A stretch of 25,677 bases of DNA from JACMLX01 sp031374935 (GTDB taxonomy: Bacteria; Gemmatimonadota; Gemmatimonadetes; Gemmatimonadales; Gemmatimonadaceae). The translations under genes and the position numbers were made by a program. This document shows positions 6,836-15,961 of the stretch, piece after piece. Within the stretch, counting starts at the first letter, position 1; every line of letters starts with the position of its first letter. The stretch lies in assembly GCA_031374935.1 (NCBI GenBank), contig JANMHB010000048.1:1-25677 (forward strand). The letters are read 5' to 3'. The notes beneath the pieces are model-generated. The model had not been told where the DNA came from. It worked only from the letters and a program-made list of their open reading frames with translations, and did no database searches.

Positions 6836-6869
6836 TTTTACTTGACACTTTGGCTACCGAGGGTAGCCT
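6830..6869 (+). promoter_or_regulatory. Probable bchF operon promoter with overlapping PpsR site
   Basis: TGTCAGTTTTACTTGACA (6830-6847) fits the PpsR/CrtJ operator TGT-N12-ACA exactly, with inverted TGTCA/TGACA ends. Its right half contains a consensus sigma-70 -35 box TTGACA (6842-6847); a weak -10 candidate, TAGCCT, follows at 6864-6869 after 16 nt. A repressor on this site would cover the -35 box, the classic mode of PpsR repression. The element is about 75 nt upstream of the bchF start and would drive the whole bchF-to-crtB operon. The -10 assignment is uncertain. Confidence 0.6.
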
Positions 6870-6921
6870 CGATAGGAACGGTTACCCGGAGACTGGTGCG
6901 GAGATGGAGGGCGAACTCACG

Positions 6922-7452
6922 ATGACCCCAGACCGGGGCGGTCGGGCGACGGGCAGAGCGCCCACGGCACCTGTTGCAGCGCTCTACACACCGGAGCAGC
7001 GCCGTCGTCGGGACGCGACGCGGTGGACGCTGGTGCAGGGGATTCTGGCGCCGGTGCAGTTTCTGGTGTTCGCGGTCAGCGCGGTACTGGTGATCCGATC
7101 ATTGATCACCGGCGATGGCGTCACGGCGGCGCATGTCTCGATCATCGTCAAAACGCTCGTTCTCTACACCATCATGGTGACGGGGGCGATCTGGGAGAAA
7201 GTCGTCTTTGGACAGTACCTGTTCGCGCCCGCGTTCTTCTGGGAGGATGTGGTGAGTTTCGTCGTCATTGCGCTGCACACGCTGTATCTCGGCGGGTTGC
7301 TGACGGGTCGGCTCTCGACGGGCGCGCTGTTCACGGTGGCGTTGTGCGCCTACGCGGTCTACGTCGTCAACGCGGTGCAGTTCCTGCTCAAGTTGCGCGC
7401 CGCGCGACTGCAGGAAGCACGCGAGGCGCCGTTGCGCGCTCTCGTCCAATGA
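6922..7452 (+). CDS. bchF: 3-vinyl bacteriochlorophyllide hydratase (BchF)
   Basis: A 176-aa membrane enzyme that hydrates the C3 vinyl group of (bacterio)chlorophyllide to the hydroxyethyl group on the route to BChl a. The family opening LYTPEQRRRRDATRWTLVQG is at residues 21-40, followed by a hydrophobic stretch, ILAPVQFLVFAVSAVLVIR. IWEKVVFGQYLFAPAFFWED at 90-109 is also characteristic, and further membrane segments follow. The open frame extends upstream to 6829, but that would read through the promoter and operator; the ATG at 6922, with GGAGG about 11 nt upstream, gives the normal family length. It is first in the plus-strand operon, and its TGA overlaps the bchN ATG (ATGA). Confidence 0.93.
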   Translation: MTPDRGGRATGRAPTAPVAALYTPEQRRRRDATRWTLVQGILAPVQFLVFAVSAVLVIRSLITGDGVTAAHVSIIVKTLVLYTIMVTGAIWEKVVFGQYLFAPAFFWEDVVSFVVIALHTLYLGGLLTGRLSTGALFTVALCAYAVYVVNAVQFLLKLRAARLQEAREAPLRALVQ

Positions 7453-8741
7453 GCACCGCACTTCCCGTCGTGCCCGACCCGGCCGTCGGAGGTGGCTGTA
7501 CTGATGCGCCGGTCTTGCGCGAACGTGGGCAGCGTGAAGTGTTTTGCGGCCTGACGGGCATCGTGTGGCTCCATCGCAAGATGCAGGACGCGTTTTTTCT
7601 CGTCGTCGGATCCCGCACCTGCGCCCACCTGCTGCAATCTGCCGCCGGCGTCATGATCTTTGCCGAGCCGCGATTCGCGACGGCGATTCTGCAGGACCGT
7701 GATCTGGCTGGAATGGCCGATTGCAATGCGGAGTTGGACCGCGTCGTCGCCGAGCTGCTGGCACGTCGACCTGAGATCACGACGCTCTTCCTGGTCGGGT
7801 CATGCCCGAGCGAGGTGATCAAGCTCGATCTCGTGACTGCCGCGCAACGGCTGAATCGCGAGAACTTTCCACGCGTGCGTGTGCTGAGCTATTCCGGCAG
7901 CGGCATCGAGACGACCTTCACGCAGGGCGAGGATCAGTGCCTCAAGTCGATGGTGCCGCATCTGCCGGCGTCGGACGACGGTCAGCGGCGCCTGATGGTG
8001 GTCGGCACGTTGGCCGACGTGATCGAGGATCAGTTCTCACGACTGTTCACGCAGCTTGGCATTGGGCCGGTGTCGTACTTTCCGGCGCGACGCGCGTCCG
8101 AATTGCCACCGGTCGGGCCAGGCACGCAGCTGCTGCTGGCGCAGCCGTTTGTTGGCGAAACGGTGCGCGCGCTGCAAGCGCGCGGTGCCACGCTGCTTCA
8201 GGCACCGTATCCGCTCGGCGCGGAAGGAACCACCCGCTGGCTGGCCGCTGCGGCGGCCGCCTGGGACGTTCCCGCGGAACACTTTCGCAAGGTGACCGAG
8301 CCGTCGCAGGCGCGGGCGACGGTCGCGTTGCAGCGATATCGTGGTGCGCTGGAAGGGAAGCGCATCTTCTTCTTCCCCGACTCGCAGCTCGAACTGCCGC
8401 TGGCGCGCTTTCTGTCCCGCGAGTGCGGAATGTCGCTGGTGGAGGTCGGCACGCCGTACCTTGACCGCATGCTGACCGAGACCGAGCTGGCACTGCTGCC
8501 GGCCGGCACGTTTCTGAGCGAAGGTCAGGATGTCGAGAAGCAGCTGGCACGGTGCGAAGCGGCGCAGCCGGATCTGACCGTCTGTGGCCTCGGACTCGCC
8601 AATCCACTCGAGGCGCGGGGCGTGCGCACGAAGTGGTCAATCGAGCTCGTGTTCTCACCGATCCAAGGCTATGACCAGGCGGGTGATCTCGCGGAGCTGT
8701 TCGTGCGGCCGCTGGATCGCAGCGCGCGACTGACGGTGTGA
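7449..8741 (+). CDS. bchN: Dark-operative protochlorophyllide reductase subunit N
   Basis: BchN, 430 aa, forms with BchB the catalytic NB component of light-independent protochlorophyllide reductase (DPOR), a nitrogenase-like enzyme that reduces ring D stereospecifically. The three cysteines that ligate the NB-cluster 4Fe-4S centre are recognisable: C33 (VFCGLTG), C58 (GSRTCAH) and C119 (LVGSCPSEV). The ATG at 7449 overlaps the bchF stop and the frame ends 4 nt before bchB. Length and motifs are normal. DPOR is oxygen-sensitive, so in an aerobe with AcsF it must work at low oxygen or be protected. Confidence 0.97.
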   Translation: MSTALPVVPDPAVGGGCTDAPVLRERGQREVFCGLTGIVWLHRKMQDAFFLVVGSRTCAHLLQSAAGVMIFAEPRFATAILQDRDLAGMADCNAELDRVVAELLARRPEITTLFLVGSCPSEVIKLDLVTAAQRLNRENFPRVRVLSYSGSGIETTFTQGEDQCLKSMVPHLPASDDGQRRLMVVGTLADVIEDQFSRLFTQLGIGPVSYFPARRASELPPVGPGTQLLLAQPFVGETVRALQARGATLLQAPYPLGAEGTTRWLAAAAAAWDVPAEHFRKVTEPSQARATVALQRYRGALEGKRIFFFPDSQLELPLARFLSRECGMSLVEVGTPYLDRMLTETELALLPAGTFLSEGQDVEKQLARCEAAQPDLTVCGLGLANPLEARGVRTKWSIELVFSPIQGYDQAGDLAELFVRPLDRSARLTV

Positions 8742-8745
8742 CCCC

Positions 8746-10440
8746 ATGCAACTGACGCTCTGGACCTATGAAGGCCCGCCGCACGTCGGCGCGATGCGGA
8801 TCGCAACCTCGATGCGGCATGTGCACTATGTGTTGCATGCGCCGCAGGGTGATACCTATGCCGATCTGCTGTTCACGATGATCGAGCGGCAGGACAAGCG
8901 GCCGCCGGTGACGTACACGACGTTTCAGGCCCGTGATCTGGGTGGCGACACGGCGAACATCGTGACGCGAGCCGTGCAGGATGCCGTCGACCGGTTCGCG
9001 CCGAAAGCGCTGCTCGTGGGCGAGAGTTGTACGGCCGAGCTGATTCAGGACAACCCGGGCAGTCTGGCGATGGGGATGGGACTGTCGATCCCGATCGTGC
9101 CACTGGAGTTGCCGTCGTACTCGAAGAAGGAGAACTGGGGCGCCGCCGAGACGTTTTATCAGCTCGTGCGCACGCTGCTGCTGGAACGTTCCAAGGCGCG
9201 TGAACCGCGGCCGAGCCGTGACGGTCGGCGCCCGCGCGTGAATCTGCTCGGCGGCACGATCCTCGGATTCCGCTGTCGCGACGATATCGCTGAGATCACG
9301 AAACTGCTCGCCAGCCTCGGCGTCGATGTGCATGTCAGCGCACCGCTGGGCGCTGAACCGGACGATCTTCGACGGCTGCCGGATGCCGACGCCAACGTCT
9401 GCCTGTATCCTGAGATTGCCCTCAGCACCTGCAGTTGGTTGCAGCGCACGTTTCAGATGCCGACGATCACGACCGTGCCGATCGGTGTTGGCGCGACGCG
9501 GGATTTCATCGCCGAAGTCGGCCGCGTCCTGTCGATCGACGTGTCGGCAGTGCTCGACGGCGAAACGCCCGGCGTGGCGTCACTGGGGAGCAGTCAGTCA
9601 CGGATGCCGTGGTACTCGCGTTCGGTGGATGCGACCTACCTGACCGGCAAGCGCGTCTTCGTCTTCGGCGACGGGACGCACGTCGTGGCCGCCGCGCGCA
9701 TTGCGACTGAAGAGCTCGGATTCAAGGTGGTCGGACTCGGCACTTACAGTCGCGAAATGGCACGCGAAGTGAAGGCCTGCGCGGAGAAGTACGGTGTCAC
9801 GGCGTTGATCACGGATGACTACCTGGATGTCGAGCGAACCGTCGCCGAATTGCAGGTCGAGCTGGTGCTTGGCACGCAGATGGAACGGCACATCGCAAAG
9901 CGACTCGGCGTGCCTTGTGCCGTGATCTCGACGCCGATTCATGTGCAGGATGTGCCGGCGCGCTATTCACCGCAGATGGGATTCGAAGGCGCGAATGTGA
10001 TTTTCGACGCCTGGGTGCATCCGCTCATGATGGGGCTCGAAGAGCACCTGCTGCAGATGTTCCGCGAGGACTTCGAGTTTGGCGACGGCGCCACGCCGTC
10101 GCATCTGCACAGCGTGGCGCCGTCGAAGCCAGACGCGCCAGCGCAAGGACAGGAACCGGCGTTGTATCCGACTCCGGTGTCACCCGCCGCCTCGGAACCG
10201 GCGCTCGCGCCGGTGCAGACGCCCACGGCCACCACTGTGGCCGAGGCGTCGGGTACACCCTCGGTGTCTGAAACCCGCGCGCCGGTCTGGTCGGCTGACG
10301 GCGAAAAAGAACTCGGAAAGATCCCGTTCTTCGTGCGTGGCAAGGCGCGCCGCAACACCGAGAAGTATGCGGCTTCGCAAGGCATTGCCGTCATCACCAC
10401 CGAGACGTTGTACGAGGCGAAGGCGCACTATGGCCGGTGA
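8746..10440 (+). CDS. bchB: Dark-operative protochlorophyllide reductase subunit B
   Basis: BchB, 564 aa, is the partner of BchN in DPOR. It supplies the unusual fourth ligand of the 4Fe-4S cluster, an aspartate, here D36 in APQGDTYAD, exactly at the family position. The catalytic core runs to about residue 445. A low-complexity Pro/Ala/Thr/Ser linker (about 446-505) then leads to the small C-terminal domain WSADGEKELGKIPFFVRGKAR, with ITTETLYEAKAHY at the end, which is typical of BchB/ChlB. The linker seems longer than I would expect for the family. The 3' end overlaps bchH by 11 nt in a different frame. Confidence 0.97.
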   Translation: MQLTLWTYEGPPHVGAMRIATSMRHVHYVLHAPQGDTYADLLFTMIERQDKRPPVTYTTFQARDLGGDTANIVTRAVQDAVDRFAPKALLVGESCTAELIQDNPGSLAMGMGLSIPIVPLELPSYSKKENWGAAETFYQLVRTLLLERSKAREPRPSRDGRRPRVNLLGGTILGFRCRDDIAEITKLLASLGVDVHVSAPLGAEPDDLRRLPDADANVCLYPEIALSTCSWLQRTFQMPTITTVPIGVGATRDFIAEVGRVLSIDVSAVLDGETPGVASLGSSQSRMPWYSRSVDATYLTGKRVFVFGDGTHVVAAARIATEELGFKVVGLGTYSREMAREVKACAEKYGVTALITDDYLDVERTVAELQVELVLGTQMERHIAKRLGVPCAVISTPIHVQDVPARYSPQMGFEGANVIFDAWVHPLMMGLEEHLLQMFREDFEFGDGATPSHLHSVAPSKPDAPAQGQEPALYPTPVSPAASEPALAPVQTPTATTVAEASGTPSVSETRAPVWSADGEKELGKIPFFVRGKARRNTEKYAASQGIAVITTETLYEAKAHYGR

Positions 10441-13400
10441 ACACCTGCCGCCGCTGAAGTTCGTCATCATCACCCTCGATGCCCATCTGGCAGGAGCGGT
10501 GGCGGACGCGGCGGCGCTCGTGGTGCGGCAGTTGCCTTCGATCGACCTCCGTGTGCACGTGGCGTCCGACTGGCCCGAGAGCCCGTCCGCACTCGAGCGG
10601 TGCAAGGCCGACATTGCCACCGGCGATATCATCGCGGTGACACAGTGTTTTCAGGACGAGCAGGTGACGGCGATCCGCGATGCCCTGCTGGCCCGTCGCG
10701 ACCACTGCGACTCGATGCTGGTGGCCGTCTCCGCCGCCGAACTGGTGCGCTGCACACGGATGGGCAAGTTCGACCTTGGTGGCGCGGAAGAGAAGAAGAC
10801 GAGCCCCTGGTCGCCGCTGAGCATCCTGAAGAAACTGCGCGGCGGTCGCGGTGATGGAAAGTCGAGCGGCGAACGCCAGATGACCGCGCTGAAGACGATG
10901 CCGAAGCTGCTCAGGTTCATTCCCGGGCCGGCGCAGGATGTGCGTGTCTACCTCCTCAGCATACAGTACTGGCTGGCCGGGACGGCGGAGAACATCGCCA
11001 ATCTGATTCTGCTGCACGTCGAGAAGTACGCCAACGGGCCGCGGAAGGTGTTGCGGGCTCGCGTGAAGTCCGAAGCGCCAAAGACATATCCGGAGGTTGG
11101 AGTCTGGCATCCGGACGTGAAGGCGGAGCATGGCATTACCGAGGCACTTTCGGCGTTGCCGACCAAGGGCAGCGCCGGCACGGTTGGGGTGCTGGTCGGC
11201 CGAAGCTATCTGCTGGCGGATAACGTGGCGCACTACGCGGCCGTGGTGCGCGCCTTCGAGCGGCGTGGCCTGCGTACGATTCCGGCGTTTGCCAGTGCGC
11301 TCGATGCCCGGCCGGCGGTCGAGAAGTACTTCCGCGATGCGCATGGGCGTTCGCGAGTTGACGCGGTGGTCTCACTGACCGGATTCTCGCTGGTTGGCGG
11401 GCCGGCATATAATGACTCGATTGCGGCGCAGGCGATGCTGAGCCAGCTCGATGTGCCGTACTTCTGCCTGCAGACGCTCGAGTTCCAGTCGACGCCGGAG
11501 TGGCAGAGCGACCCGCGCGGGCTCAATCCGCTCCAGGCAACGCTGCAGGTTGCAATTCCGGAACTGGACGGCGCGATCGGTCCGACGGTGTTCGCGGGCA
11601 AGGTCGGCGCGGCGAAGGGTGTCGAGAATGCCGAGTCGCTGCCGATCACCGAGCGCGTCGAGACGATGGCAGACCGCGTCGAGAAGATGATCCGCATGCG
11701 CCGCACGCCGCGCGCTGAACGGAAGGTCGCCGTCGTGCTCTTCAACTTCCCGCCGAATGCGGGGAACACCGGCAGCGCGGCGTACATCGACTGCTTCCAC
11801 TCGTTGTACAATACGATGATCGCGATGCGCGATGGCGGCTATGCCATCACGGTGCCCGAGTCGGTGGATGCGTTGCGCGATGCGGTGATTCAGGGCAATC
11901 GCGAACAGTATGGCTCGGTGGCATCGGTGTTCACCCGCATTCCGACCGACGACCATGTCCGTCGCGAGCAGTTCCTGCCGCAGATCGAAGGGGCGTGGGG
12001 TGCTGCCCCTGGGAAGCAGTTCGCCGACGGGTACGGGATCCAGATCCTCGGCGCCGAGTTCGGGAACCTCTTCGTTGGCGTGCAGCCGTCGTTCGGGTGG
12101 GAAGGCGATCCGATGCGCCTGCTGTTCGAGGGCAATTTCGCGCCGACCCATGCCTTCAGTGCGTTCTATCGCTGGCTGCGTGAAGACTGGGGGGCACACG
12201 TTGCGCTGCATTTCGGCACCCACGGTGCGCTCGAGTTCATGCCCGGCAAGCAGGCAGGGCTGACGGATCAGTGCTGGCCGGATCGCCTGATTGGTGATCT
12301 GCCGAATGTCTATCTCTATGCGTCGAACAACTCATCCGAGGGCACGCTGGCCAAGCGCCGCGGCGGCGCGACGACGCTCATCAGCTACCTCACGCCATCG
12401 GTGTCGGCGGCGGGATTGTACAAGGGGCTGATCGACCTCAAGGCGACGTTCGAGCGCTGGCGTGGCATGGACGATCGTACGAGCGATGGTGAGCGACTGT
12501 CCGTCGTTGCGCTGCTGCAGGAGCAGTCGTGTGCGCTCGAACTCGCCACGGCGACCCCGAAGTGGACGCCGGCGGACGCGATGGTCATCGAACAGGTGCG
12601 GCAGAAGCTGCTGGAAGTCGAGCAGGCATTGATTCCGGTTGGGCTGCACATTGTCGGCAACACGCCGTCGCTCGACGAACGCGCCGACATGCTGCTCGCG
12701 ATTGCGTCTGTCGGGCGGCCGGAGGCGGACGTTGCGCCATTCGGCGAGACGCTGCGCGCCGCATGCCGCTCGGTGCTGAGCGATGAAGAAATCGACCGTG
12801 CGGCGCGGGACATCGTGCTGGCGACCGTGGCTGCCGGTGATGTGTCGGCGGGCCTGCGCGTGGCAGACCGCAGCGGCGTCGCGCCGATGGCGCTCGAGCC
12901 GACGCTGCGTGGACTCCTCGTGCTCGACCAGATGCTGGCGGTGGACTCCGAGATTCCCGGCATGCTCCGCGCGATGGACGGCCGCTATGTCACCGCCGCG
13001 CCGGCGGCAGATCTGGTGCGCAACACGGCGGTGCTGCCTACGGGGCGCAATCTGTATGGATTTGACCCGTACAAGGTGCCGAGCCCGTATGCGTTGAAGG
13101 AAGGAGCGGCGCGTGCCGAGCAGCTGATTGCGCGTCATTTGGCGGACGGCAACGAGTTCCCCGAGACGGTGGCGTTCGTGCTGTGGGGCACGGACAACAT
13201 GAAGTCCGAAGGCACGCAGCTGGCGCAGGTGCTGGCGTTGATGGGCGTGGTGCCGCGCTTCGATGGTGTCGGGCGGCTCTGCGGTGCGCGACTGCTGACC
13301 CTCCAGCAACTCGGCAGGCCGCGGGTTGATGTCGTGGCATCCTTGTCAGGGATTTTCCGCGACCTGCTGCCGCTGCAGGTGAAGCTGCTGGCCGAAGCGG

Positions 13401-14227
13401 CCTTGCTCTGTGCCAGCGTCGACGAACCAGAAGAGCAGAACTTCATCCGCAAGCACGCGATGGCCGCGATGCGTGAGGACGGCGTGGATCTCGAGACGGC
13501 ATCGTTGCGCGTCTTTGGCAACTCCGAAGGGTCGTATGGTTCGAACGTGAACCTGCTGCTCGAGACGGGGCGCTGGGAAGACGAGGATCAGCTGGCCGAT
13601 CTGTTCGTGCAACGGAAGGGATTCGCGTACGGTGCCGATGGCAAGTGCCGCGCGGGTCAGCGCATGATGAAGCGAGCGCTCGGCACGGCATCGCTGAGCT
13701 TTCAGAACGTCGACTCCGTCGAGCTTGGTGTCACGGATATCGACCAGTACGTCGAGGCGCTTGGCGGTGTGAATCGCGTGATCGAGCAGCAGCAGCAGAA
13801 GAAGGTGGCCTGCTACATGGGCGACCATACCGGCAAGGACGGCAAGATCAGGACGTTGGAAGAGCAGGTGGTGCTCGAGTCCCGCACGCGGGTCCTGAAC
13901 CCCAAGTGGTTCGAGGGACAACTGGTGCACGGATATGAGGGTGTGCGTAACATTGCAGGGCACATCGCGACGACGGTCGGCTGGTCGTCAACCACCGGCA
14001 GCGTGCCTGGCTGGGTGTACGGGGACATGGCCCAGACCTTCGTCCTCGATGCCGAGATGCGAGACCGGCTGGCGAGCCTCAATCCATCGGCGGCGGCGGG
14101 CATGGCGACCAAGTTGATCGAGGCCAATGATCGGGGCTACTGGGCCCCGGATGCGGCGACGCTCGAGGCGTTGCGTGACGCGGCAGCGGAGCTGGAGGAT
14201 CGACTGGAAGGCGTGGTGGCCCGATGA
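10430..14227 (+). CDS. bchH: Magnesium chelatase subunit H
   Basis: The 1265-aa large catalytic, porphyrin-binding subunit of Mg-chelatase, which inserts Mg2+ into protoporphyrin IX with the ATPase subunits BchI and BchD (not in this window). It is recognised from its length and from blocks of the CobN/BchH family: ADAAALVVRQLP near the N-terminus, FNFPPNAGNTGSAAYID near the middle, HFGTHGALEFMPGKQAGL, and SEGSYGSNVNLLLETGRWED near the C-terminus. The open frame extends far upstream inside bchB, but the ATG at 10430 gives the correct N-terminus (MAGEHLPPLKFVIITLD) with AAGG just upstream. Its TGA is overlapped by the ATG of a micro-ORF (ATGA). Confidence 0.97.
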   Translation: MAGEHLPPLKFVIITLDAHLAGAVADAAALVVRQLPSIDLRVHVASDWPESPSALERCKADIATGDIIAVTQCFQDEQVTAIRDALLARRDHCDSMLVAVSAAELVRCTRMGKFDLGGAEEKKTSPWSPLSILKKLRGGRGDGKSSGERQMTALKTMPKLLRFIPGPAQDVRVYLLSIQYWLAGTAENIANLILLHVEKYANGPRKVLRARVKSEAPKTYPEVGVWHPDVKAEHGITEALSALPTKGSAGTVGVLVGRSYLLADNVAHYAAVVRAFERRGLRTIPAFASALDARPAVEKYFRDAHGRSRVDAVVSLTGFSLVGGPAYNDSIAAQAMLSQLDVPYFCLQTLEFQSTPEWQSDPRGLNPLQATLQVAIPELDGAIGPTVFAGKVGAAKGVENAESLPITERVETMADRVEKMIRMRRTPRAERKVAVVLFNFPPNAGNTGSAAYIDCFHSLYNTMIAMRDGGYAITVPESVDALRDAVIQGNREQYGSVASVFTRIPTDDHVRREQFLPQIEGAWGAAPGKQFADGYGIQILGAEFGNLFVGVQPSFGWEGDPMRLLFEGNFAPTHAFSAFYRWLREDWGAHVALHFGTHGALEFMPGKQAGLTDQCWPDRLIGDLPNVYLYASNNSSEGTLAKRRGGATTLISYLTPSVSAAGLYKGLIDLKATFERWRGMDDRTSDGERLSVVALLQEQSCALELATATPKWTPADAMVIEQVRQKLLEVEQALIPVGLHIVGNTPSLDERADMLLAIASVGRPEADVAPFGETLRAACRSVLSDEEIDRAARDIVLATVAAGDVSAGLRVADRSGVAPMALEPTLRGLLVLDQMLAVDSEIPGMLRAMDGRYVTAAPAADLVRNTAVLPTGRNLYGFDPYKVPSPYALKEGAARAEQLIARHLADGNEFPETVAFVLWGTDNMKSEGTQLAQVLALMGVVPRFDGVGRLCGARLLTLQQLGRPRVDVVASLSGIFRDLLPLQVKLLAEAALLCASVDEPEEQNFIRKHAMAAMREDGVDLETASLRVFGNSEGSYGSNVNLLLETGRWEDEDQLADLFVQRKGFAYGADGKCRAGQRMMKRALGTASLSFQNVDSVELGVTDIDQYVEALGGVNRVIEQQQQKKVACYMGDHTGKDGKIRTLEEQVVLESRTRVLNPKWFEGQLVHGYEGVRNIAGHIATTVGWSSTTGSVPGWVYGDMAQTFVLDAEMRDRLASLNPSAAAGMATKLIEANDRGYWAPDAATLEALRDAAAELEDRLEGVVAR

Positions 14228-14307
14228 AGGCGACTGTGTGTGTGTTCGTCAGACCGGCCCGCGTGGTGGCGCGTGCCGAGCATCATTCCCTGGTTCAGGA
14301 GCAGTAG
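14224..14307 (+). CDS. Micro-ORF of 27 codons bridging bchH and bchL
   Basis: ATG at 14224 overlaps the bchH stop (ATGA) and the TAG at 14305-14307 ends one base before the bchL ATG (TAGCATG). The predicted peptide begins MKATVCVFVRPARVV and has no recognised domain; the DNA includes a short TG repeat. The bchL Shine-Dalgarno AGGAG (14297-14301) lies within its last codons. As with the micro-ORF between pucC and bchP, it may keep ribosomes moving to the next gene. It could equally be a chance open frame. Confidence 0.35.
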   Translation: MKATVCVFVRPARVVARAEHHSLVQEQ

Positions 14308-14308
14308 C

Positions 14309-15208
14309 ATGGCAATGGCAACGCGACTCCCCATTCTGGGACGGGAGGACGGCGACGGGAGCCTGCAGGTGCATCTCAATCCCGAAGACAAGATCACCGG
14401 TGCGCTGTGCATCGCGGTGTACGGGAAGGGTGGCATCGGGAAGAGCACCACATCGTCCAATCTGTCCGCGGCGTTCTCGCATCTCGGGCAGCGGGTGCTG
14501 CAGATCGGCTGCGATCCGAAGCATGATTCGACCTTCACGCTGACGAAGTCGATGGTGCCGACGGTGATCGACACGCTCGAGTCGGTGGACTTCCACAGTG
14601 AGGAGCTGCGCACCGAGGACTTCGTCTTCAAAGGGTACAACGGCGTGATGTGCGTCGAGGCCGGTGGCCCGCCAGCCGGTACCGGCTGCGGCGGCTACGT
14701 CGTCGGGCAGACGGTGAAGCTGCTCAAGGAGCATCATCTCCTGGAAGACACCGACGTGGTGATCTTCGACGTGCTCGGCGATGTGGTGTGCGGCGGTTTC
14801 GCGGCCCCGCTGCAGCATGCGCACCGGGCCATGATCGTGACGGCGAATGATTTCGATTCGATCTTTGCGATGAACCGCATCATCGCGGCGGTGCTGGCGA
14901 AGTCGAAGAACTATCAGGTGCGCGTCGGCGGCGTCATCGCCAACCGGAGCAAGGACACCGACCAGATCGATCGCTACAACGAGCGGGTCGGCCTGACGAC
15001 GACCGCGAAGTTCCCGGATCTCGATGCGATCCGTCGCAGCCGGTTGAAGAAGTGCACGATGTTCGAGATGGATTCGACGGATCCGGAAGTGAAGGCGGTG
15101 CAGGACGAGTATCTCGCCTGCGCGCAGCGTCTGCTGGATGGGGTGCCGCCACTGCTGGTGCAGCCGCTCAAGGATCGGGAGATCTTCGACCTGCTCGGGT
15201 ACGACTGA
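14309..15208 (+). CDS. bchL: Dark-operative protochlorophyllide reductase ATPase subunit L
   Basis: BchL, 299 aa, is the NifH-like homodimeric ATPase that donates electrons to BchNB. The P-loop YGKGGIGKSTT is at residues 38-48. The two cysteines holding the intersubunit 4Fe-4S cluster are C127 (TGCGGY) and C161 (VVCGGF), and the switch region FDVLGDVVCGGFA is clear. The start at 14309 is chosen because AGGAG sits 7 nt upstream; a longer open frame from 14240 would add 23 unrelated residues. It completes the DPOR set with bchN and bchB upstream and sits 3 nt before bchM. Confidence 0.97.
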   Translation: MAMATRLPILGREDGDGSLQVHLNPEDKITGALCIAVYGKGGIGKSTTSSNLSAAFSHLGQRVLQIGCDPKHDSTFTLTKSMVPTVIDTLESVDFHSEELRTEDFVFKGYNGVMCVEAGGPPAGTGCGGYVVGQTVKLLKEHHLLEDTDVVIFDVLGDVVCGGFAAPLQHAHRAMIVTANDFDSIFAMNRIIAAVLAKSKNYQVRVGGVIANRSKDTDQIDRYNERVGLTTTAKFPDLDAIRRSRLKKCTMFEMDSTDPEVKAVQDEYLACAQRLLDGVPPLLVQPLKDREIFDLLGYD

Positions 15209-15211
15209 GCC

Positions 15212-15961
15212 ATGGCCGTACCGTCGACCGACGCTGGAACCCCCGGCAGCCGCACCTACACGGAGCGGCGGGCCTGGTTGCACGAGTATTTCGACCGGAC
15301 GGCCGCGGCCGCCTGGGCGACGCTGACGTCGGATTCCGAGGTCAGCTGGGTTCGCCGGACGGTTCGACAGGGCCGCGAGCGGATGCGGCACACGCTGAGC
15401 GGGTTCCTGCCGGATGATCTGACCGGGCTGCGGGTGCTGGACGCGGGCTGCGGAACGGGCGTACAAGCAGTCGAGCTCGCCAGGCGTGGGGCCGCGGTGG
15501 TCGCCGTCGACCTGTCTCCGACGCTGGTGGGACTAGCCGAGACGCGGTCCGAGGGGAAATTCGATCGGGGGACAATTGACTGGCGGTCGGGCGACATGCT
15601 CGACCCGCAGCTCGGCTCGTTCGATTACGTCGTGGCAATGGATTCACTCATTCACTATCGCATGGCTGATATGCTGGACGCGTATGCGGCGCTCGCCGCG
15701 AGAACGCGCATTTCGATGGCCGTGACGTTCGCGCCGCGGACGCCGCTGCTGGCGACGCTGCATACGGTCGGCGGCCTGTTTCCGCGTGGTGACAAGGCGC
15801 CGGCCATCGAGCCCGTCGCCATGGGCCCGTTGCTGCGTGGCGTGGCCCGTGACGCGCGGCTCTCCGCGTGGGGGGTCGGGCGCACGCATCGTGTCGAGAG
15901 TGGTTTCTACACATCGCAGGCGCTCGAACTGTTTCGACGGGCGCCCGTGGGGGCGGCATGA
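15212..15961 (+). CDS. bchM: Magnesium-protoporphyrin O-methyltransferase (BchM)
   Basis: A 249-aa SAM-dependent class I methyltransferase that methylates the C13 propionate of Mg-protoporphyrin IX, using the product of Mg-chelatase and providing the substrate of AcsF. SAM motif I, VLDAGCGTG, is at residues 75-83, followed by an acidic residue after the second strand (VVAVDLSP). FDYVVAMDSLIHY marks the later motif, and the MAVTFAPRTPLL region is typical of BchM. It starts 3 nt after bchL, and its TGA overlaps the ATG of the next gene (ATGA). Confidence 0.95.
   Translation: MAVPSTDAGTPGSRTYTERRAWLHEYFDRTAAAAWATLTSDSEVSWVRRTVRQGRERMRHTLSGFLPDDLTGLRVLDAGCGTGVQAVELARRGAAVVAVDLSPTLVGLAETRSEGKFDRGTIDWRSGDMLDPQLGSFDYVVAMDSLIHYRMADMLDAYAALAARTRISMAVTFAPRTPLLATLHTVGGLFPRGDKAPAIEPVAMGPLLRGVARDARLSAWGVGRTHRVESGFYTSQALELFRRAPVGAA

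Noticed and set aside
6829..6921. N-terminal extension of BchF from an ATG at 6829
   Set aside because: It would place the PpsR operator and the -35/-10 region inside the coding sequence and add 31 residues absent from the family.
6672..6921. Cobalamin riboswitch in the aerR leader
   Set aside because: The leader is short and I see no B12-box-like structure; only a small hairpin at the ribosome-binding site.
14231..14244. TG dinucleotide run as a functional repeat
   Set aside because: Only about five TG units; too short to be a meaningful repeat or phase-variable tract without strain comparison.
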